NCBI GenBank assembly: GCA_902590695.1
Contig: CACIXR010000001.1
Coordinates: 1-56,334, forward strand
Reading direction: 5' to 3'
Origin: an uncultured Alphaproteobacteria bacterium
GTDB lineage: Bacteria > Pseudomonadota > Alphaproteobacteria > HIMB59 > GCA-002718135
Length of the DNA stretch: 56,334 nt
Under the pieces are notes generated by a model. It did not search any database, was not told the DNA's origin, and saw nothing but the letters and a program-made list of their open reading frames with translations. The position numbers and the translations under genes were made by a program. This document shows, in pieces, positions 28,809 to 42,460 of the stretch (positions within the stretch are counted from its first letter, which is position 1; each line of letters starts with the position of its first letter).

Positions 28809-30343
28809 TGGAAATTAAAGCTGCAGAAATATCATCTGTAATTAAAGACCAAATAGCTAATTTTGAAACTAAAGCTGATGTTGCTGAGGTTGGAACAGTA
28901 CTAAGTGTTGGAGATGGAATTGCACGTGTGTATGGTCTTGATCAAGTACAAGCTGGAGAGATGGTAGAATTCCCAGGCGGCATTAAAGGTATGGCCCTCA
29001 ACCTTGAAATGGATAACGTTGGTGTCTCAATCTTCGGTGATGATACTGGAATTAAAGAAGGTGACACAGTTAAACGTACAGGAGAAATCGTTGACGTTCC
29101 TGTTGGAAAAGAATTGTTAGGACGTGTTGTTGATGGTTTAGGAAATCCTATTGATGGCAAAGGTCCTATTCAATCTTCTGAAAAGAGAAGAATTGAATTA
29201 AAAGCCCCAGGTATTATTCCTCGTCAAAGTGTATCTGAACCTATGCAGACAGGAATTAAAGCACTTGATGCTCTTGTTCCAGTTGGAAGAGGACAGCGTG
29301 AATTAATAATTGGTGATAGACAAACAGGTAAAACTGCTGTTGCTATTGATACAATCTTAAATCAAAAATCTGTAAATCAATCAGACAATGAAAAAGAAAA
29401 GCTATATTGTATCTACGTTGCTATTGGTCAGAAAAGATCAACAGTTGCTCAAATTGTAAAAACGCTAGAAGATAATGGTGCAATGGAATATACAATTGTT
29501 GTATCTGCAACTGCATCAGAGCCTGCACCGTTGCAATTTTTATCTGCTTATACTGGCTGTACAATGGGTGAGTATTTTAGAGATAATGGTATGCATGCAT
29601 TAATCGTTTATGATGATTTATCAAAGCAAGCTGTTGCTTACAGACAGATGTCTCTTCTATTAAGAAGACCTCCTGGACGTGAAGCATATCCCGGAGATGT
29701 ATTTTACATTCATAGTCGTCTTTTAGAAAGAGCTGCCAAAATGAGTGATGAACATGGTGGTGGAAGTTTGACCGCCCTTCCAATTATTGAAACTCAAGCA
29801 GGTGACTTATCTGCTTATATTCCAACAAATGTTATTTCCATTACTGATGGACAAATATTTTTAGAAACTAACTTGTTTTTTGCTGGTATTCGTCCTGCTA
29901 TTAACGTTGGTCTTTCTGTAAGTCGTGTTGGTTCTGCAGCTCAAACAAAAGCAATGAAAAAAATTGCTGGTCCTGTAAAACTAGAATTAGCTCAATATCG
30001 TGAGATGGCTGCTTTTGCTCAGTTTGCATCAGACTTAGACGCTTCAACGAAACAATTACTTGATCGTGGTGCAAGACTAGTTGAAATCTTAAAACAAGGT
30101 CAGTATTCACCACTAACGGTCTCAGAGCAAGTTGTATCTATTTATGCAGGTGTGCGCGGATATCTTGATAAAGTTGCAGTAGGCGATGTAGTCAAGTTTG
30201 AAGCAGAAGTTTTAAATGAGATTAGAACTAAGCATAGTGATTTATTAGACGCGATTGCTAATGAAAAAGAATTATCTAAAGAAAATGATGATAAATTAAA
30301 ATCAATCTTAGATGATTTGGTTGGAAAGTTTGCAAGTAACTAA
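28808..30343 (+). CDS. atpA: ATP synthase F1 alpha subunit
   Basis: The alpha subunit forms the F1 hexamer with beta and holds non-catalytic nucleotide sites. The 511-residue product is full length. It has the N-terminal helix that binds delta, the beta barrel with [14 protein letters not shown] near 28, Walker [14 protein letters not shown] near 170, [15 protein letters not shown] near 280 and the family signature [17 protein letters not shown] near 362, which includes the arginine finger. Codon use here appears less AT-biased than in neighbouring accessory genes, for example more CGT arginine codons, as expected for a highly expressed gene. Confidence 0.98.
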   Translation: MEIKAAEISSVIKDQIANFETKADVAEVGTVLSVGDGIARVYGLDQVQAGEMVEFPGGIKGMALNLEMDNVGVSIFGDDTGIKEGDTVKRTGEIVDVPVGKELLGRVVDGLGNPIDGKGPIQSSEKRRIELKAPGIIPRQSVSEPMQTGIKALDALVPVGRGQRELIIGDRQTGKTAVAIDTILNQKSVNQSDNEKEKLYCIYVAIGQKRSTVAQIVKTLEDNGAMEYTIVVSATASEPAPLQFLSAYTGCTMGEYFRDNGMHALIVYDDLSKQAVAYRQMSLLLRRPPGREAYPGDVFYIHSRLLERAAKMSDEHGGGSLTALPIIETQAGDLSAYIPTNVISITDGQIFLETNLFFAGIRPAINVGLSVSRVGSAAQTKAMKKIAGPVKLELAQYREMAAFAQFASDLDASTKQLLDRGARLVEILKQGQYSPLTVSEQVVSIYAGVRGYLDKVAVGDVVKFEAEVLNEIRTKHSDLLDAIANEKELSKENDDKLKSILDDLVGKFASN

Positions 30344-30346
30344 TCT

Positions 30347-32671
<2,325 letters not shown>

Positions 32672-32672
<1 letters not shown>

Positions 32673-33070
32673 TGGCAACAATTTCTTTTGATTTAGTTTC
32701 TCCAGAAAACCTCATCTTTAATGATGATGTTGGAACTATTATTGTTCCAGGCAAAGATGGTGATCTAGGTATCTTACCTGGACATAGTCAAGTAATGTCC
32801 TCATTAAGACCTGGCAGAGTAATGATTTATAGTGAGGATAAAAATTTAGTTAAATCATTTTTTGTATCAGGTGGTTTTGCTGAAATTAATCCAGAGAAAT
32901 GTATCGTTCTTGCAGAAAGTGTAGTTGAACTAAATTCCTTAGACAAGTCTTCAATTGAAAAAGAAATTGAAGAATTAGGTGGCAAGGATAGCAAAGAATC
33001 AGAAGAGCAACTTTCGATAGCAAAAGCTAAATTAGAAGCTATAACTGTAAGTTTTTATGATAAAATTTAA
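32672..33070 (+). CDS. atpC: ATP synthase F1 epsilon subunit
   Basis: Epsilon is the small regulatory subunit of the rotor. The 132-residue product has the beta-sandwich pattern SFDLVSPENLIFNDDV, VPGKDGDLGILPGHS near 27 and FVSGGFAEINPEKCIVLAE near 69. A shortened C-terminal helical pair follows (about 90-132). It closes the F1 operon. Its stop shares TTAA with the convergent hydrolase gene at 33067, so no terminator fits between them. Confidence 0.94.
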
Positions 33071-34101
33071 TTTCTAGATTTAACAGAATCTAATAAATTT
33101 TTTGCATTATTATAAAAAAGAGCCTGCCTTTCACTTTCCGTTAATTTGCTATTTCGAATTCCTCTTTTCATTGCTCTTAATTGTTCGTATCTAATAAATG
33201 TCATTCGATCATCACAATGACTTAGAGCTAAATTATGATTATCAGAATTTATTGCAGACCAAGCTTTCCCAAAAGTAATATATTTCCCTCTCATTCTCCC
33301 TATCATATCATCAGATCCATACATTATTTTTTCAAGACCAACACCTTGATACAGAGCGTCAATTGAATCAGATTCACATACTGTAGAACAATCATACCAA
33401 ATATTTTTTAAATCTCTAATTTTCTTAATTCCTTTTTCTAACGCCCAAGCAGAATAACTTCTAGCACAGTGAGCAAGTATCCATTTAACGTTAGGATATT
33501 TATCGCTCAAATAAATTAGGTCATTAATATTATCATCATCGGCAATTGCATCCTTTTTTGCTAAATGCATCATAATGATAAGTCCAAATTTATCTGCAAT
33601 TTCTATTTGCTCTTCAGTTATAAAATCTAAAATTTTGCAATTAATTGTATCCTTTGTTTTTGAATAAAATCTATATGGTTTAAAGCCTTTAATGTTATTT
33701 TTTAATAAAAGCCCTTCAATATAATTTTTATCCATATTTGGGTTAATTAAAATTAAGCACTTATTTTCAGTAAGTGTTTTAGTTTGTTCTAAAATATATT
33801 CATTTGAACCTTCAAAGTTACATGGATATTTGAATGGAAAAGGAAAACTTAACCTGTTTACAACTCTATTAGGCATAAGTAATTGATCTACTTGATCTGC
33901 AAATCTCATAGATACTTCACTAAAATATTTTCCTTGAAAATTTCTTTCACCAATATCTTTTTTAGGATCTTGATTAAAACTCCATTTATAAATATGGGTA
34001 TGAACATCAAAAATATTTTTAGGAACAAAGTTTTCTAACTCTTCATCCCATATTTGTTTATCTAAGCTTGTGATTATTAATTCAGGATTTTCATTAAACA
34101 T
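33067..34101 (-). CDS. Amidohydrolase-family metal-dependent hydrolase
   Basis: A TIM-barrel hydrolase or decarboxylase of the amidohydrolase_2 (ACMSD-like) type with unknown substrate. The 344-residue product has the metal HxH in FDVHTHIYKW near 30, a histidine in LIIMMHLAKK near 175, WILAHCARSY near 207 and the distal aspartate in IMYGSDDMIGR near 260, all expected metal positions. No signal peptide is present. Its start overlaps the rppH end by eight bases, which makes it the tenth and last gene of the minus-strand run beginning at rplU. Its presence behind rppH is not part of the standard order. Confidence 0.78.
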   Translation of the reverse strand: MFNENPELIITSLDKQIWDEELENFVPKNIFDVHTHIYKWSFNQDPKKDIGERNFQGKYFSEVSMRFADQVDQLLMPNRVVNRLSFPFPFKYPCNFEGSNEYILEQTKTLTENKCLILINPNMDKNYIEGLLLKNNIKGFKPYRFYSKTKDTINCKILDFITEEQIEIADKFGLIIMMHLAKKDAIADDDNINDLIYLSDKYPNVKWILAHCARSYSAWALEKGIKKIRDLKNIWYDCSTVCESDSIDALYQGVGLEKIMYGSDDMIGRMRGKYITFGKAWSAINSDNHNLALSHCDDRMTFIRYEQLRAMKRGIRNSKLTESERQALFYNNAKNLLDSVKSRN

Positions 34102-34564
34102 CTGTTAGAACTTTTTTAAATTCATTTTGAATTTTCTGATAAACATTTTTTTTAAATGGTACTGCATTATGAGTAATTTCGTCGTAATTCATCCATTTCC
34201 AATCACTAAATTCAGGATTTTCTGTTCCTACATTTATATCTCTATCATCTCCATTAAAGTTAAATAAAAACCATTTTTGAATTTGACCCATATACTCATT
34301 TCCCCAGGGTAAAGTGCTTAAAATTTCACTTGGTATGTCATAGGATATCCATTCTTTAGATGAAGCAATTAAGGATGCTTTATTAGTACCAATTTCTTCC
34401 ATCATTTCTCTCCAAACTGCTTCTTCAGGACTTTCATTTTCATCAATACCACCTTGGGGCATTTGCCAATACCCGCTTGGATTATCTAATCTTTTGCCAA
34501 CTAAAACCTGATTTTTTGTGTTGAGAATCATCATTCCCACACATTTTCTATATTTTTTTTGCAT
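34094..34564 (-). CDS. rppH: RNA pyrophosphohydrolase (Nudix)
   Basis: RppH removes pyrophosphate from the 5' end of mRNAs and so triggers decay. The 156-residue product starts with the RppH-like MQKKYRKCVGMMILN, followed by VLVGKRLDNPSGYWQMPQGG. The full Nudix box is GGIDENESPEEAVWREMMEE followed by IG (residues 38-59), and the later WFLFNFNGDD matches the plant/alphaproteobacterial subgroup that also includes Ap4A hydrolases. It lies two bases after ctpA, its usual neighbour. Ap4A hydrolysis is the main alternative activity. Confidence 0.92.
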   Translation of the reverse strand: MQKKYRKCVGMMILNTKNQVLVGKRLDNPSGYWQMPQGGIDENESPEEAVWREMMEEIGTNKASLIASSKEWISYDIPSEILSTLPWGNEYMGQIQKWFLFNFNGDDRDINVGTENPEFSDWKWMNYDEITHNAVPFKKNVYQKIQNEFKKVLTDV

Positions 34565-34566
34565 TA

Positions 34567-35862
34567 TTATTCTTGAATTTCATTAAAGAGACTAACACCT
34601 TGTACAAGATCAAAGGCTCTACGAAGTTGATAATCAAGCTCTAAACGTTTTTCAAATTCACTTAATTCATTATCTTCATTATCTTCTAATTCTTCTTCGT
34701 TATTTTTATCAAGGGAATCTTTTAAATCTGACTCAGAAAATCTTTTATAATTAAAAGATTCAAATTCTCCTTGCTCAATAATTATATCTGGAACAATACC
34801 CTTACCCTGGATTGATTCACCTGAAGGGGTATAATATCTAGCTGTAGTTAATCTTATACCAGTGAGATTATCGCTATTTGAAACTTGAAAGGGAATTATT
34901 GTTTGTACTGATCCTTTACCAAAAGATTGTGTGCCTATAATGATTGCTCTTTTATGATCCTGTAGGGCGCCTGCAACAATTTCAGATGCAGATGCAGAAC
35001 CTCCGTCAATAATTACAACGAGTGGTTTACCATTAGTTCTATCAGACTTCTTTGCACGATATCTTCTAATATCTTTTTTATCTCTACCTCTTGTTGAAAC
35101 AATTTCTCCTCTTTCCAAGAATATATCTGTTACCTTAACTGCTTGAGTAAGAAGACCGCCTGGGTTAGACCGTACGTCTAAAACATAACCTTTTATTTGG
35201 TTTTCTTTTTCAATTTTTTTTATTGCATCAAGAAGGCCACTTTCTGTTTGTTCGTTAAAAGATGTTATTCTCAAATATCCAATATTATTAAGTACTTCAC
35301 TTTTTACTGATCTAATTTTTATATAATCTCTAATAATTTCAATCTCAAAGGGTTCAGTATTTACTCTCGAAATAGTAATTACTATTGGTTCACCTTTTTT
35401 ACCTCTCATTAATTCAACGGCTTCATTTAGAGTTAGACCAAAAACAGGTGTTTCATCTATTTGTATAATGTAATCACCCGCAAGAACTCCAGCTTCATAT
35501 GCTGGTGTGTCTTCAATCGGAGCAATGACTTTTACGAAACCTTCTTCCATGGTAATTTCAATACCTAATCCTCCAAATTTACCCTCTGTATCCATTTGCA
35601 TTTCTTGAAATACTTCTTCATTCATAAAACCAGAATGAGGATCTAAACCTGACAACATTCCATCAATCGCTTTTTCAATTAACTCTTGATCCGTAACCTC
35701 TTCTACATAGGATGATCTTACCCTGTCGAATACCTGTCCAAATAGATCTAAATATTTATATTTTTCTTCATCTGAAGAAGATCCATATGTTTTAGGTGCA
35801 AGAAGAATAATGAGGGTGAGCAGTAGTATTACTTTTAAAAATACATTTTTTGAAGTTATCAT
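34567..35862 (-). CDS. ctpA: C-terminal processing protease (S41 family)
   Basis: A periplasmic protease that trims or degrades proteins from the C terminus. The 431-residue product has a signal peptide (about 1-27, hydrophobic core VILLLTLIILLAP). A PDZ domain (about 85-170) contains GGLGIEITMEEG and YEAGVLAGDYIIQID. The catalytic serine is in DGGSASASEIVAGAL near 290 and the general-base lysine in GTQSFGKGSVQTI near 318. An acidic stretch near 385-400 precedes the C terminus. rsfS lies only five bases upstream. In relatives rlmH and an EnvC-like gene usually sit in that space, and they are absent here. Confidence 0.95.
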   Translation of the reverse strand: MITSKNVFLKVILLLTLIILLAPKTYGSSSDEEKYKYLDLFGQVFDRVRSSYVEEVTDQELIEKAIDGMLSGLDPHSGFMNEEVFQEMQMDTEGKFGGLGIEITMEEGFVKVIAPIEDTPAYEAGVLAGDYIIQIDETPVFGLTLNEAVELMRGKKGEPIVITISRVNTEPFEIEIIRDYIKIRSVKSEVLNNIGYLRITSFNEQTESGLLDAIKKIEKENQIKGYVLDVRSNPGGLLTQAVKVTDIFLERGEIVSTRGRDKKDIRRYRAKKSDRTNGKPLVVIIDGGSASASEIVAGALQDHKRAIIIGTQSFGKGSVQTIIPFQVSNSDNLTGIRLTTARYYTPSGESIQGKGIVPDIIIEQGEFESFNYKRFSESDLKDSLDKNNEEELEDNEDNELSEFEKRLELDYQLRRAFDLVQGVSLFNEIQE

Positions 35863-35867
35863 ATATT

Positions 35868-36203
35868 TTAAGCTAGTTTAGTTTGTGAAGAATCAAAGCT
35901 CACTTCCCATAATTTTTCTAAAGCGTATAATTCTCTAATTTCTTGTCGAAACAAATGAACAATGATCTCACCTGCATCAACAATTATCCAGTCACATTGA
36001 GGTCTTCCTTCAGGATTTGGACATTTTATCCCTGCTTTTTTTAGTTTTTTTACCATTTCGTCTGCTGTAGCATCTGAATGTCTAGTTGATCTACAGGTAG
36101 CAATCACAAAGGCATCAGCAACGGATGATTTGTTTGATAAATCAATAACTTTTATATCTTCAGCTTTTGCATCACTTAGTATTGATACAATATTTTCTGT
36201 CAA
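35868..36203 (-). CDS. rsfS: Ribosomal silencing factor RsfS
   Basis: RsfS binds L14 and blocks subunit joining when nutrients are low. The 111-residue product shows the family pattern DIKVIDLSNKSSVADAFVIA near 17, TCRSTRHSDATADEM near 37 and CDWIIVDAGEIIVHLF near 75, and ends after the YALEKLW segment. The start codon is a TTG at 36203; no ATG in frame keeps the N-terminal helix. It lies 13 bases after nadD, its common partner. Confidence 0.92.
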   Translation of the reverse strand: MTENIVSILSDAKAEDIKVIDLSNKSSVADAFVIATCRSTRHSDATADEMVKKLKKAGIKCPNPEGRPQCDWIIVDAGEIIVHLFRQEIRELYALEKLWEVSFDSSQTKLA

Positions 36204-36216
36204 TGAAGTAATTTTA

Positions 36217-36795
36217 TTAATATTTGCCTCTTAATTTATTTCTTTGATTTCTAATTTCAGATGATGAAATTTTAATTTCTTTATTTTGTATTAAAGTCCA
36301 TGCAGGAATTTTTTTTGAATTATATTCTATGTCTTGCGGTATATATTTATGATGAATAAATTTTTTTGCTGCAACACTTTTCAAAGCATTTGTATTATAT
36401 CCATGTCTTCTGAAAATAACAATAGAGATAATATGAAAAATTGATTGCCATTTTTCCCATTCGTGAAAATTAACTAAATTGTCTGCACCCATTAACCAAA
36501 AAAATTTAATATTTTTATAATATTGAATAAGAAATTTAATTGTTTGATAAGAATATTGAGATTTAATTTTTTTTTCTACTTCTAATATTTTTATAGGAAA
36601 ATTTTTTGTAATTTGTTTACAATTTTGTAATCTTTCTTCATATGTTGCAGGTTTTGAAATCTTCAAAGGGTTCTGAGGTGTAACTAGCCACCAAATTTCA
36701 TCTAGATGTAATACTTTTTTAGCTTCATTTGAAATAAATAGATGCCCTCGATGTGGCGGATCAAAAGATCCTCCCAGAAGTCCAATTTTTTTCAA
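36217..36795 (-). CDS. nadD: Nicotinate-nucleotide adenylyltransferase
   Basis: NadD makes deamido-NAD from nicotinate mononucleotide and ATP. The 192-residue product has the nucleotidyltransferase motif GLLGGSFDPPHRGHL starting at residue 4, WWLVTPQNPLK near 35, FWLMGADNLVNFHEW near 98, and the C-terminal ISSSEIRNQ signature. The start must be the TTG at 36795, because the conserved motif begins three codons later; proA ends at the very next base. The gene order proB-proA-nadD-rsfS is typical for this class. Confidence 0.95.
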   Translation of the reverse strand: MKKIGLLGGSFDPPHRGHLFISNEAKKVLHLDEIWWLVTPQNPLKISKPATYEERLQNCKQITKNFPIKILEVEKKIKSQYSYQTIKFLIQYYKNIKFFWLMGADNLVNFHEWEKWQSIFHIISIVIFRRHGYNTNALKSVAAKKFIHHKYIPQDIEYNSKKIPAWTLIQNKEIKISSSEIRNQRNKLRGKY

Positions 36796-38045
36796 TTAAG
36801 GTCTTTCCTGACCATTACCATTAACTACATATTTAAATGTAGTTAAATGTTTTGTTCCCACTGGTCCTCTTACATGTATTTTGTCTGTTGAGATTCCTAT
36901 CTCAGCACCAAAACCAAATTCACCGCCATCCGCAAATTGCGTAGATGCATTTTTAAGTATTATTGCGCTGTCAATTTTATTATAAAATTTTTCAAAGGTT
37001 TTTTCACTTTCTGTAATTATACTTTCTGTATGACCAGAAGAATAATCATTTATATGCTTAACCGCTTCATCAACTCCTGAAACAATTTTTACTGATAAAA
37101 TTTTATCTAAATATTCTAAAGACCAATCTTCTTCACTTGCAGTTTTAAAATCACTATCTAAAGACTGAATATATTCATCGCCTCGAATTTCACAGTTTAC
37201 TTCTTTTAGAGGTTTTAATATTTTCATTGCTTCGTCTTTAATTTTTTCATCAATTAAAAGTGTTTCTGCAGCACCACAAATTTCAGGACGCCTCATTTTA
37301 CTATTAAAAACCACCTTTTCTGCAATGCTTAAATCAGCATCTTTATCTACATACACATGACATATACCGTCTAAATGTTTGATAACGGGTATTTTGCTTG
37401 CTGAATTAATTTTTTCAATCAAACCTTTTCCACCTCTAGGAATAATGATGTCAACATAATCTCTCATGCTTAGTAAATGATCAACCGCTTCTCTTTCAGG
37501 TGTATTAATCATTTGGACACAATGTTCTGGGAGGCCAGCTTCCCTGAAAGCATTTGTAATATTATTTACTAACTCCTTAGAGGAATAAAAACTATCGCTA
37601 CCACCTCTTAAAATTATACAATTGCCAGATTTTATGGAAAGACAAGACGCATCAACAGTGACGTTCGGTCTGGATTCATAAATCACACCTAATACACCAA
37701 GTGGTGTTGAAATTTTACGAAACTGTAAACCATTAGGCCTTTCCCATTCTTCTAATGTAATGCCAATTGGATCTGGTATTTCGATTATATCTTCAATTGA
37801 TGTAATCAATCCATCAATAGATTTTTCAGTTAATGTAAGTCTATTTATTAAAGGCTTAGCTAAAGATTTTTTTTCACCATTTTCTAAATCTATTTTATTT
37901 GCTTCAAGAATTTTATTTCTATTTTTATCTAAATTTTTAGTGAGTTTTGTTAAAGCAAGATTTTTTTGATCACTGCTACAGACTTTCATATTTAGAGAGG
38001 CAGATTTTGCTCTTTTGCCTAATTCAATAATATTATTTTCAATAC

Positions 38046-38049
<4 letters not shown>
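36796..38049 (-). CDS. proA: Gamma-glutamyl phosphate reductase
   Basis: ProA reduces glutamyl-5-phosphate to glutamate semialdehyde in proline synthesis. The 417-residue product has the aldehyde-dehydrogenase fold with LGVLGVIYESRPNVTVDA near 118, NCIILRGGSDSF near 142, IIPRGGKGLIEKI near 208 and the catalytic cysteine in RRPEICGAAETLLID near 253. HVRGPVGTKHLTTFKYV comes at the end. It overlaps proB by four bases and abuts nadD. Both proline-specific steps are therefore encoded together. Confidence 0.97.
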
Positions 38050-40143
<2,094 letters not shown>

Positions 40144-40157
40144 TTAATTAATTGGGA

Positions 40158-40415
40158 TTATTGTTCTGTGGGAACAACTGATACAAAAGTTCTTACTCTT
40201 GTTTTTTTAAAAGCTACTTTTCCATTTGTTGTAGCAAATATTGTGTGATCTTTACCTATGCCAACATTATCACCTGGATGAAACTTTGTGCCTCTTTGCC
40301 TAATAATAATGTTTCCTGCTATTACGTTTTCACCACCAAATTTCTTAACTCCAAGTCTTCGACCTGCCGAGTCTCTTCCATTCCTAGAACTACCACCTGC
40401 TTTTTTCGTTGCCAT
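40158..40415 (-). CDS. rpmA: 50S ribosomal protein L27
   Basis: L27 reaches the peptidyl-transferase centre with its N terminus. The 85-residue product has the standard opening [18 protein letters not shown], so no cleaved Firmicute-type presequence is present. [18 protein letters not shown] and [18 protein letters not shown] follow. It overlaps the rplU stop by one base and is followed by obgE after 23 bases. Confidence 0.97.
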   Translation of the reverse strand: MATKKAGGSSRNGRDSAGRRLGVKKFGGENVIAGNIIIRQRGTKFHPGDNVGIGKDHTIFATTNGKVAFKKTRVRTFVSVVPTEQ

Positions 40416-40936
40416 TATTTATCTTCTTTTTTTGTTTTAACAGTTTTTTTGACAGTTTTCTTTACTGATTTTTTCTTAGGAGGTGAAGCTTTATTTACTG
40501 CTTTTTTTGCAACTGTCTTCTTTTTTGTAACTTTTACCTCTTTAGTCTCAATTTTTTCTTTAGTAACTTTAGTTTCAGTTTTTTTAACTTTTTTCGTTTC
40601 AGGTTCAGCAGTGGACTTTTTTCCACCATAAGAAATTGATTCTATTCTTAATACAGTTAGATACTGTCTATGCCCTTGTGTTAGTCTGTAATTTTGTCTT
40701 TTTCTTTTTTTAAAAACTATTATTTTTTTATCTCTGATTTGATCAACAATTTTTGCTTCAATTGAAGCATCTTTTAATAATGGCTCACCTAAGCTATTTG
40801 TGCTTTGATCACTGATCGCTAATACATCAGTAATAGACACTTTATCACCTTTGGATCCCTCAAGTTTTTCTACTTTAAGTATCTGACCAGCTCTTGCTGA
40901 GTATTGCTTTCCACCAGTTTTGAAAATTGCTAACAT
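40415..40936 (-). CDS. rplU: 50S ribosomal protein L21 with long basic tail
   Basis: L21 binds 23S rRNA on the solvent side of the large subunit. Residues 1-103 are a normal L21 ([40 protein letters not shown]). A tail of about 70 residues follows, dominated by Lys, Thr, Val and Glu with [20 protein letters not shown] units, strongly net positive. L21 in most bacteria ends near residue 103-105. L21 tails rich in Ala/Lys are known in other alphaproteobacteria. It heads the ten-gene run down to 33067. Confidence 0.96.
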   Translation of the reverse strand: MLAIFKTGGKQYSARAGQILKVEKLEGSKGDKVSITDVLAISDQSTNSLGEPLLKDASIEAKIVDQIRDKKIIVFKKRKRQNYRLTQGHRQYLTVLRIESISYGGKKSTAEPETKKVKKTETKVTKEKIETKEVKVTKKKTVAKKAVNKASPPKKKSVKKTVKKTVKTKKEDK

Positions 40937-40953
40937 ATCTTTTGATGGCGGGG

Positions 40954-40980
40954 TTTATAGTGAACTATGCTAATAGTCAA
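40954..40980 (-). promoter_or_regulatory. Promoter candidate for rplU operon
   Basis: On the minus strand, TTGACT (40975-40980) is followed after 15 bases by TATAAA (40954-40959). Taking TTTGAC as the -35 gives a 16-base spacer. Both hexamers are close to the sigma-70 consensus. The predicted start would lie about 11 bases before the rplU ATG at 40936, leaving too little leader for the L21 autoregulatory RNA known in some bacteria. No other candidate is visible in the 80-base gap to gloB. Confidence 0.5.
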
Positions 40981-41016
40981 ACTAAAAATATGGCGTAAAT
41001 ACTGGAAATAAAGACC

Positions 41017-41769
41017 TTAAAAGCTATCCTTTGCTTTTCGCAAATAAGCAAATAATTCAAAGTCTGTAAAACCTAGTTCTTTCTTAATTGTAGTACCTAA
41101 TTTAGAATTTTGATTCAGGAATAAGTTATATTGTTTTTCATCTTCTAATAAAAAAGGTACGGATTTTCCTTTATTATTTAAATCATCATTAATTTTGTTT
41201 CTAACTGTCAAATAAGCACTTTCTTTTTTGAGTGTTTTCTCAAGAAAATTTAAATTGCCTATTGTATATTCATGACCACAATAAATAATTGTATTTTTAC
41301 TTAACTCATTGATTTTTTTTAAACTGTTAAACATTTCTTTTAATGTTCCTTCGAACACACGACCACAACCAAGTCTGAACAGTGTATCACCACAAAATAA
41401 AACACTATTGTTTTGATCATAGTAAATTATATGATCTAATGTATGCCCGGGTGTTTTTATTATTCTAAATGTATTTAAACAGGAGTTGACTTCATCTCCA
41501 TCACGTAAAACGAATCTTGTATTTTCAATCTGAGCACTTGGAGAGTGTATATTAACTTCTGGAAAAGCATTAAGTATTCCTTTTACACCTGATGTGTGAT
41601 CTTTATGATGATGTGTAATAAATATATCTTCTATGGCTAAATTGTTTTCAAGAGCAAAATTTAATATTGGATTACTATCAGCAGGATCTATAACACAACT
41701 CTTAAGCGTGTCATTATATAAAACAAAAGTGTAGTTATCTTTTAATTGATTTATAATTTCAACTTTCAT
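41017..41769 (-). CDS. gloB: Hydroxyacylglutathione hydrolase (glyoxalase II)
   Basis: GloB hydrolyses S-lactoylglutathione in methylglyoxal detoxification. The 250-residue product has the metallo-beta-lactamase motif THHHKDH at 52-58, then KTPGHTLDHIIYYD near 109, FCGDTLFRLGCGRVFEG near 125 and YCGHEYTIGNL near 162, which together hold two metals. The C-terminal region has the KELGFTDFELFAYLRKAKD segment of the HAGH domain. It is the last gene of metX-metW-gloB, eight bases after metW. A gloB-metW-metX linkage is common in this class, though the functional reason is not clear. Confidence 0.93.
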   Translation of the reverse strand: MKVEIINQLKDNYTFVLYNDTLKSCVIDPADSNPILNFALENNLAIEDIFITHHHKDHTSGVKGILNAFPEVNIHSPSAQIENTRFVLRDGDEVNSCLNTFRIIKTPGHTLDHIIYYDQNNSVLFCGDTLFRLGCGRVFEGTLKEMFNSLKKINELSKNTIIYCGHEYTIGNLNFLEKTLKKESAYLTVRNKINDDLNNKGKSVPFLLEDEKQYNLFLNQNSKLGTTIKKELGFTDFELFAYLRKAKDSF

Positions 41770-41776
41770 CTAATAA

Positions 41777-42460
41777 TTAATTTGCAATAACAGAATTTTT
41801 TGCAAAAACTTTTTTTGATGATTTAATTTTTATTGGTTCAAAATTTTTATAACTTAATAAAAAGATAGCTTCGTGAGTGAAAAAATTAACTCCAGTAATT
41901 GATTCACTTATATCAAATTGCTTACCTTTTGATGTTAATCCAATACTTTTTTCAATCACAATATTCATTTCATTACACAAATTCAAAAAATCCTTAATTG
42001 TAAAAAAATGAATGTTGGGTGTGTCATACCATGTATAAGGTAAACTTTCTGTTACTGGCATTTTTCCAGATATTAAAAGCTGCAATCTTATTTTCCAATG
42101 TCCAAAGTTAGGAAAAGAAACTATCGCTTTTGATCCTATTCTTAATAATTCAGACAGAATATCTTTGGGCTTCATCATTGCTTGTAAAGTTTGACTTAAA
42201 ATTACATAATCAAAACTATTATTTGAATATTGGGACAAATCCAATTCGGCATTTCCATGTACAACATTGAAACCTCTCGCGATAGCATTTGCAGCTAGAT
42301 CTCTATTTAATTCAATGCCATGAGTTATCGCATTACGATTATTTTCTAATTGTTCCATAAGACCGCCATCACCACATCCAATATCTAGGATTTTTCTATC
42401 TTCTGCGATAAGTGTTTCAATAAGAGACCAATCTTTTCTTATGCTATTAATTTTATTCAT
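41777..42460 (-). CDS. metW: Methionine biosynthesis protein MetW
   Basis: MetW is a methyltransferase-fold protein needed with MetX for full homoserine acetylation in several proteobacteria. The 227-residue product starts with RKDWSLIETLIAEDRKILD and has the SAM-fold loop DIGCGDGGLMEQL near 26. It also has FDYVILSQTLQAM near 84, SFPNFGHWKIRLQLL near 115 and SLPYTWYDTPNIHFFT near 138, all family hallmarks. It overlaps metX by eight bases. About 25 extra residues at the C terminus (KIKSSKKVFAKNS) are not part of the usual core. Confidence 0.93.
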   Translation of the reverse strand: MNKINSIRKDWSLIETLIAEDRKILDIGCGDGGLMEQLENNRNAITHGIELNRDLAANAIARGFNVVHGNAELDLSQYSNNSFDYVILSQTLQAMMKPKDILSELLRIGSKAIVSFPNFGHWKIRLQLLISGKMPVTESLPYTWYDTPNIHFFTIKDFLNLCNEMNIVIEKSIGLTSKGKQFDISESITGVNFFTHEAIFLLSYKNFEPIKIKSSKKVFAKNSVIAN

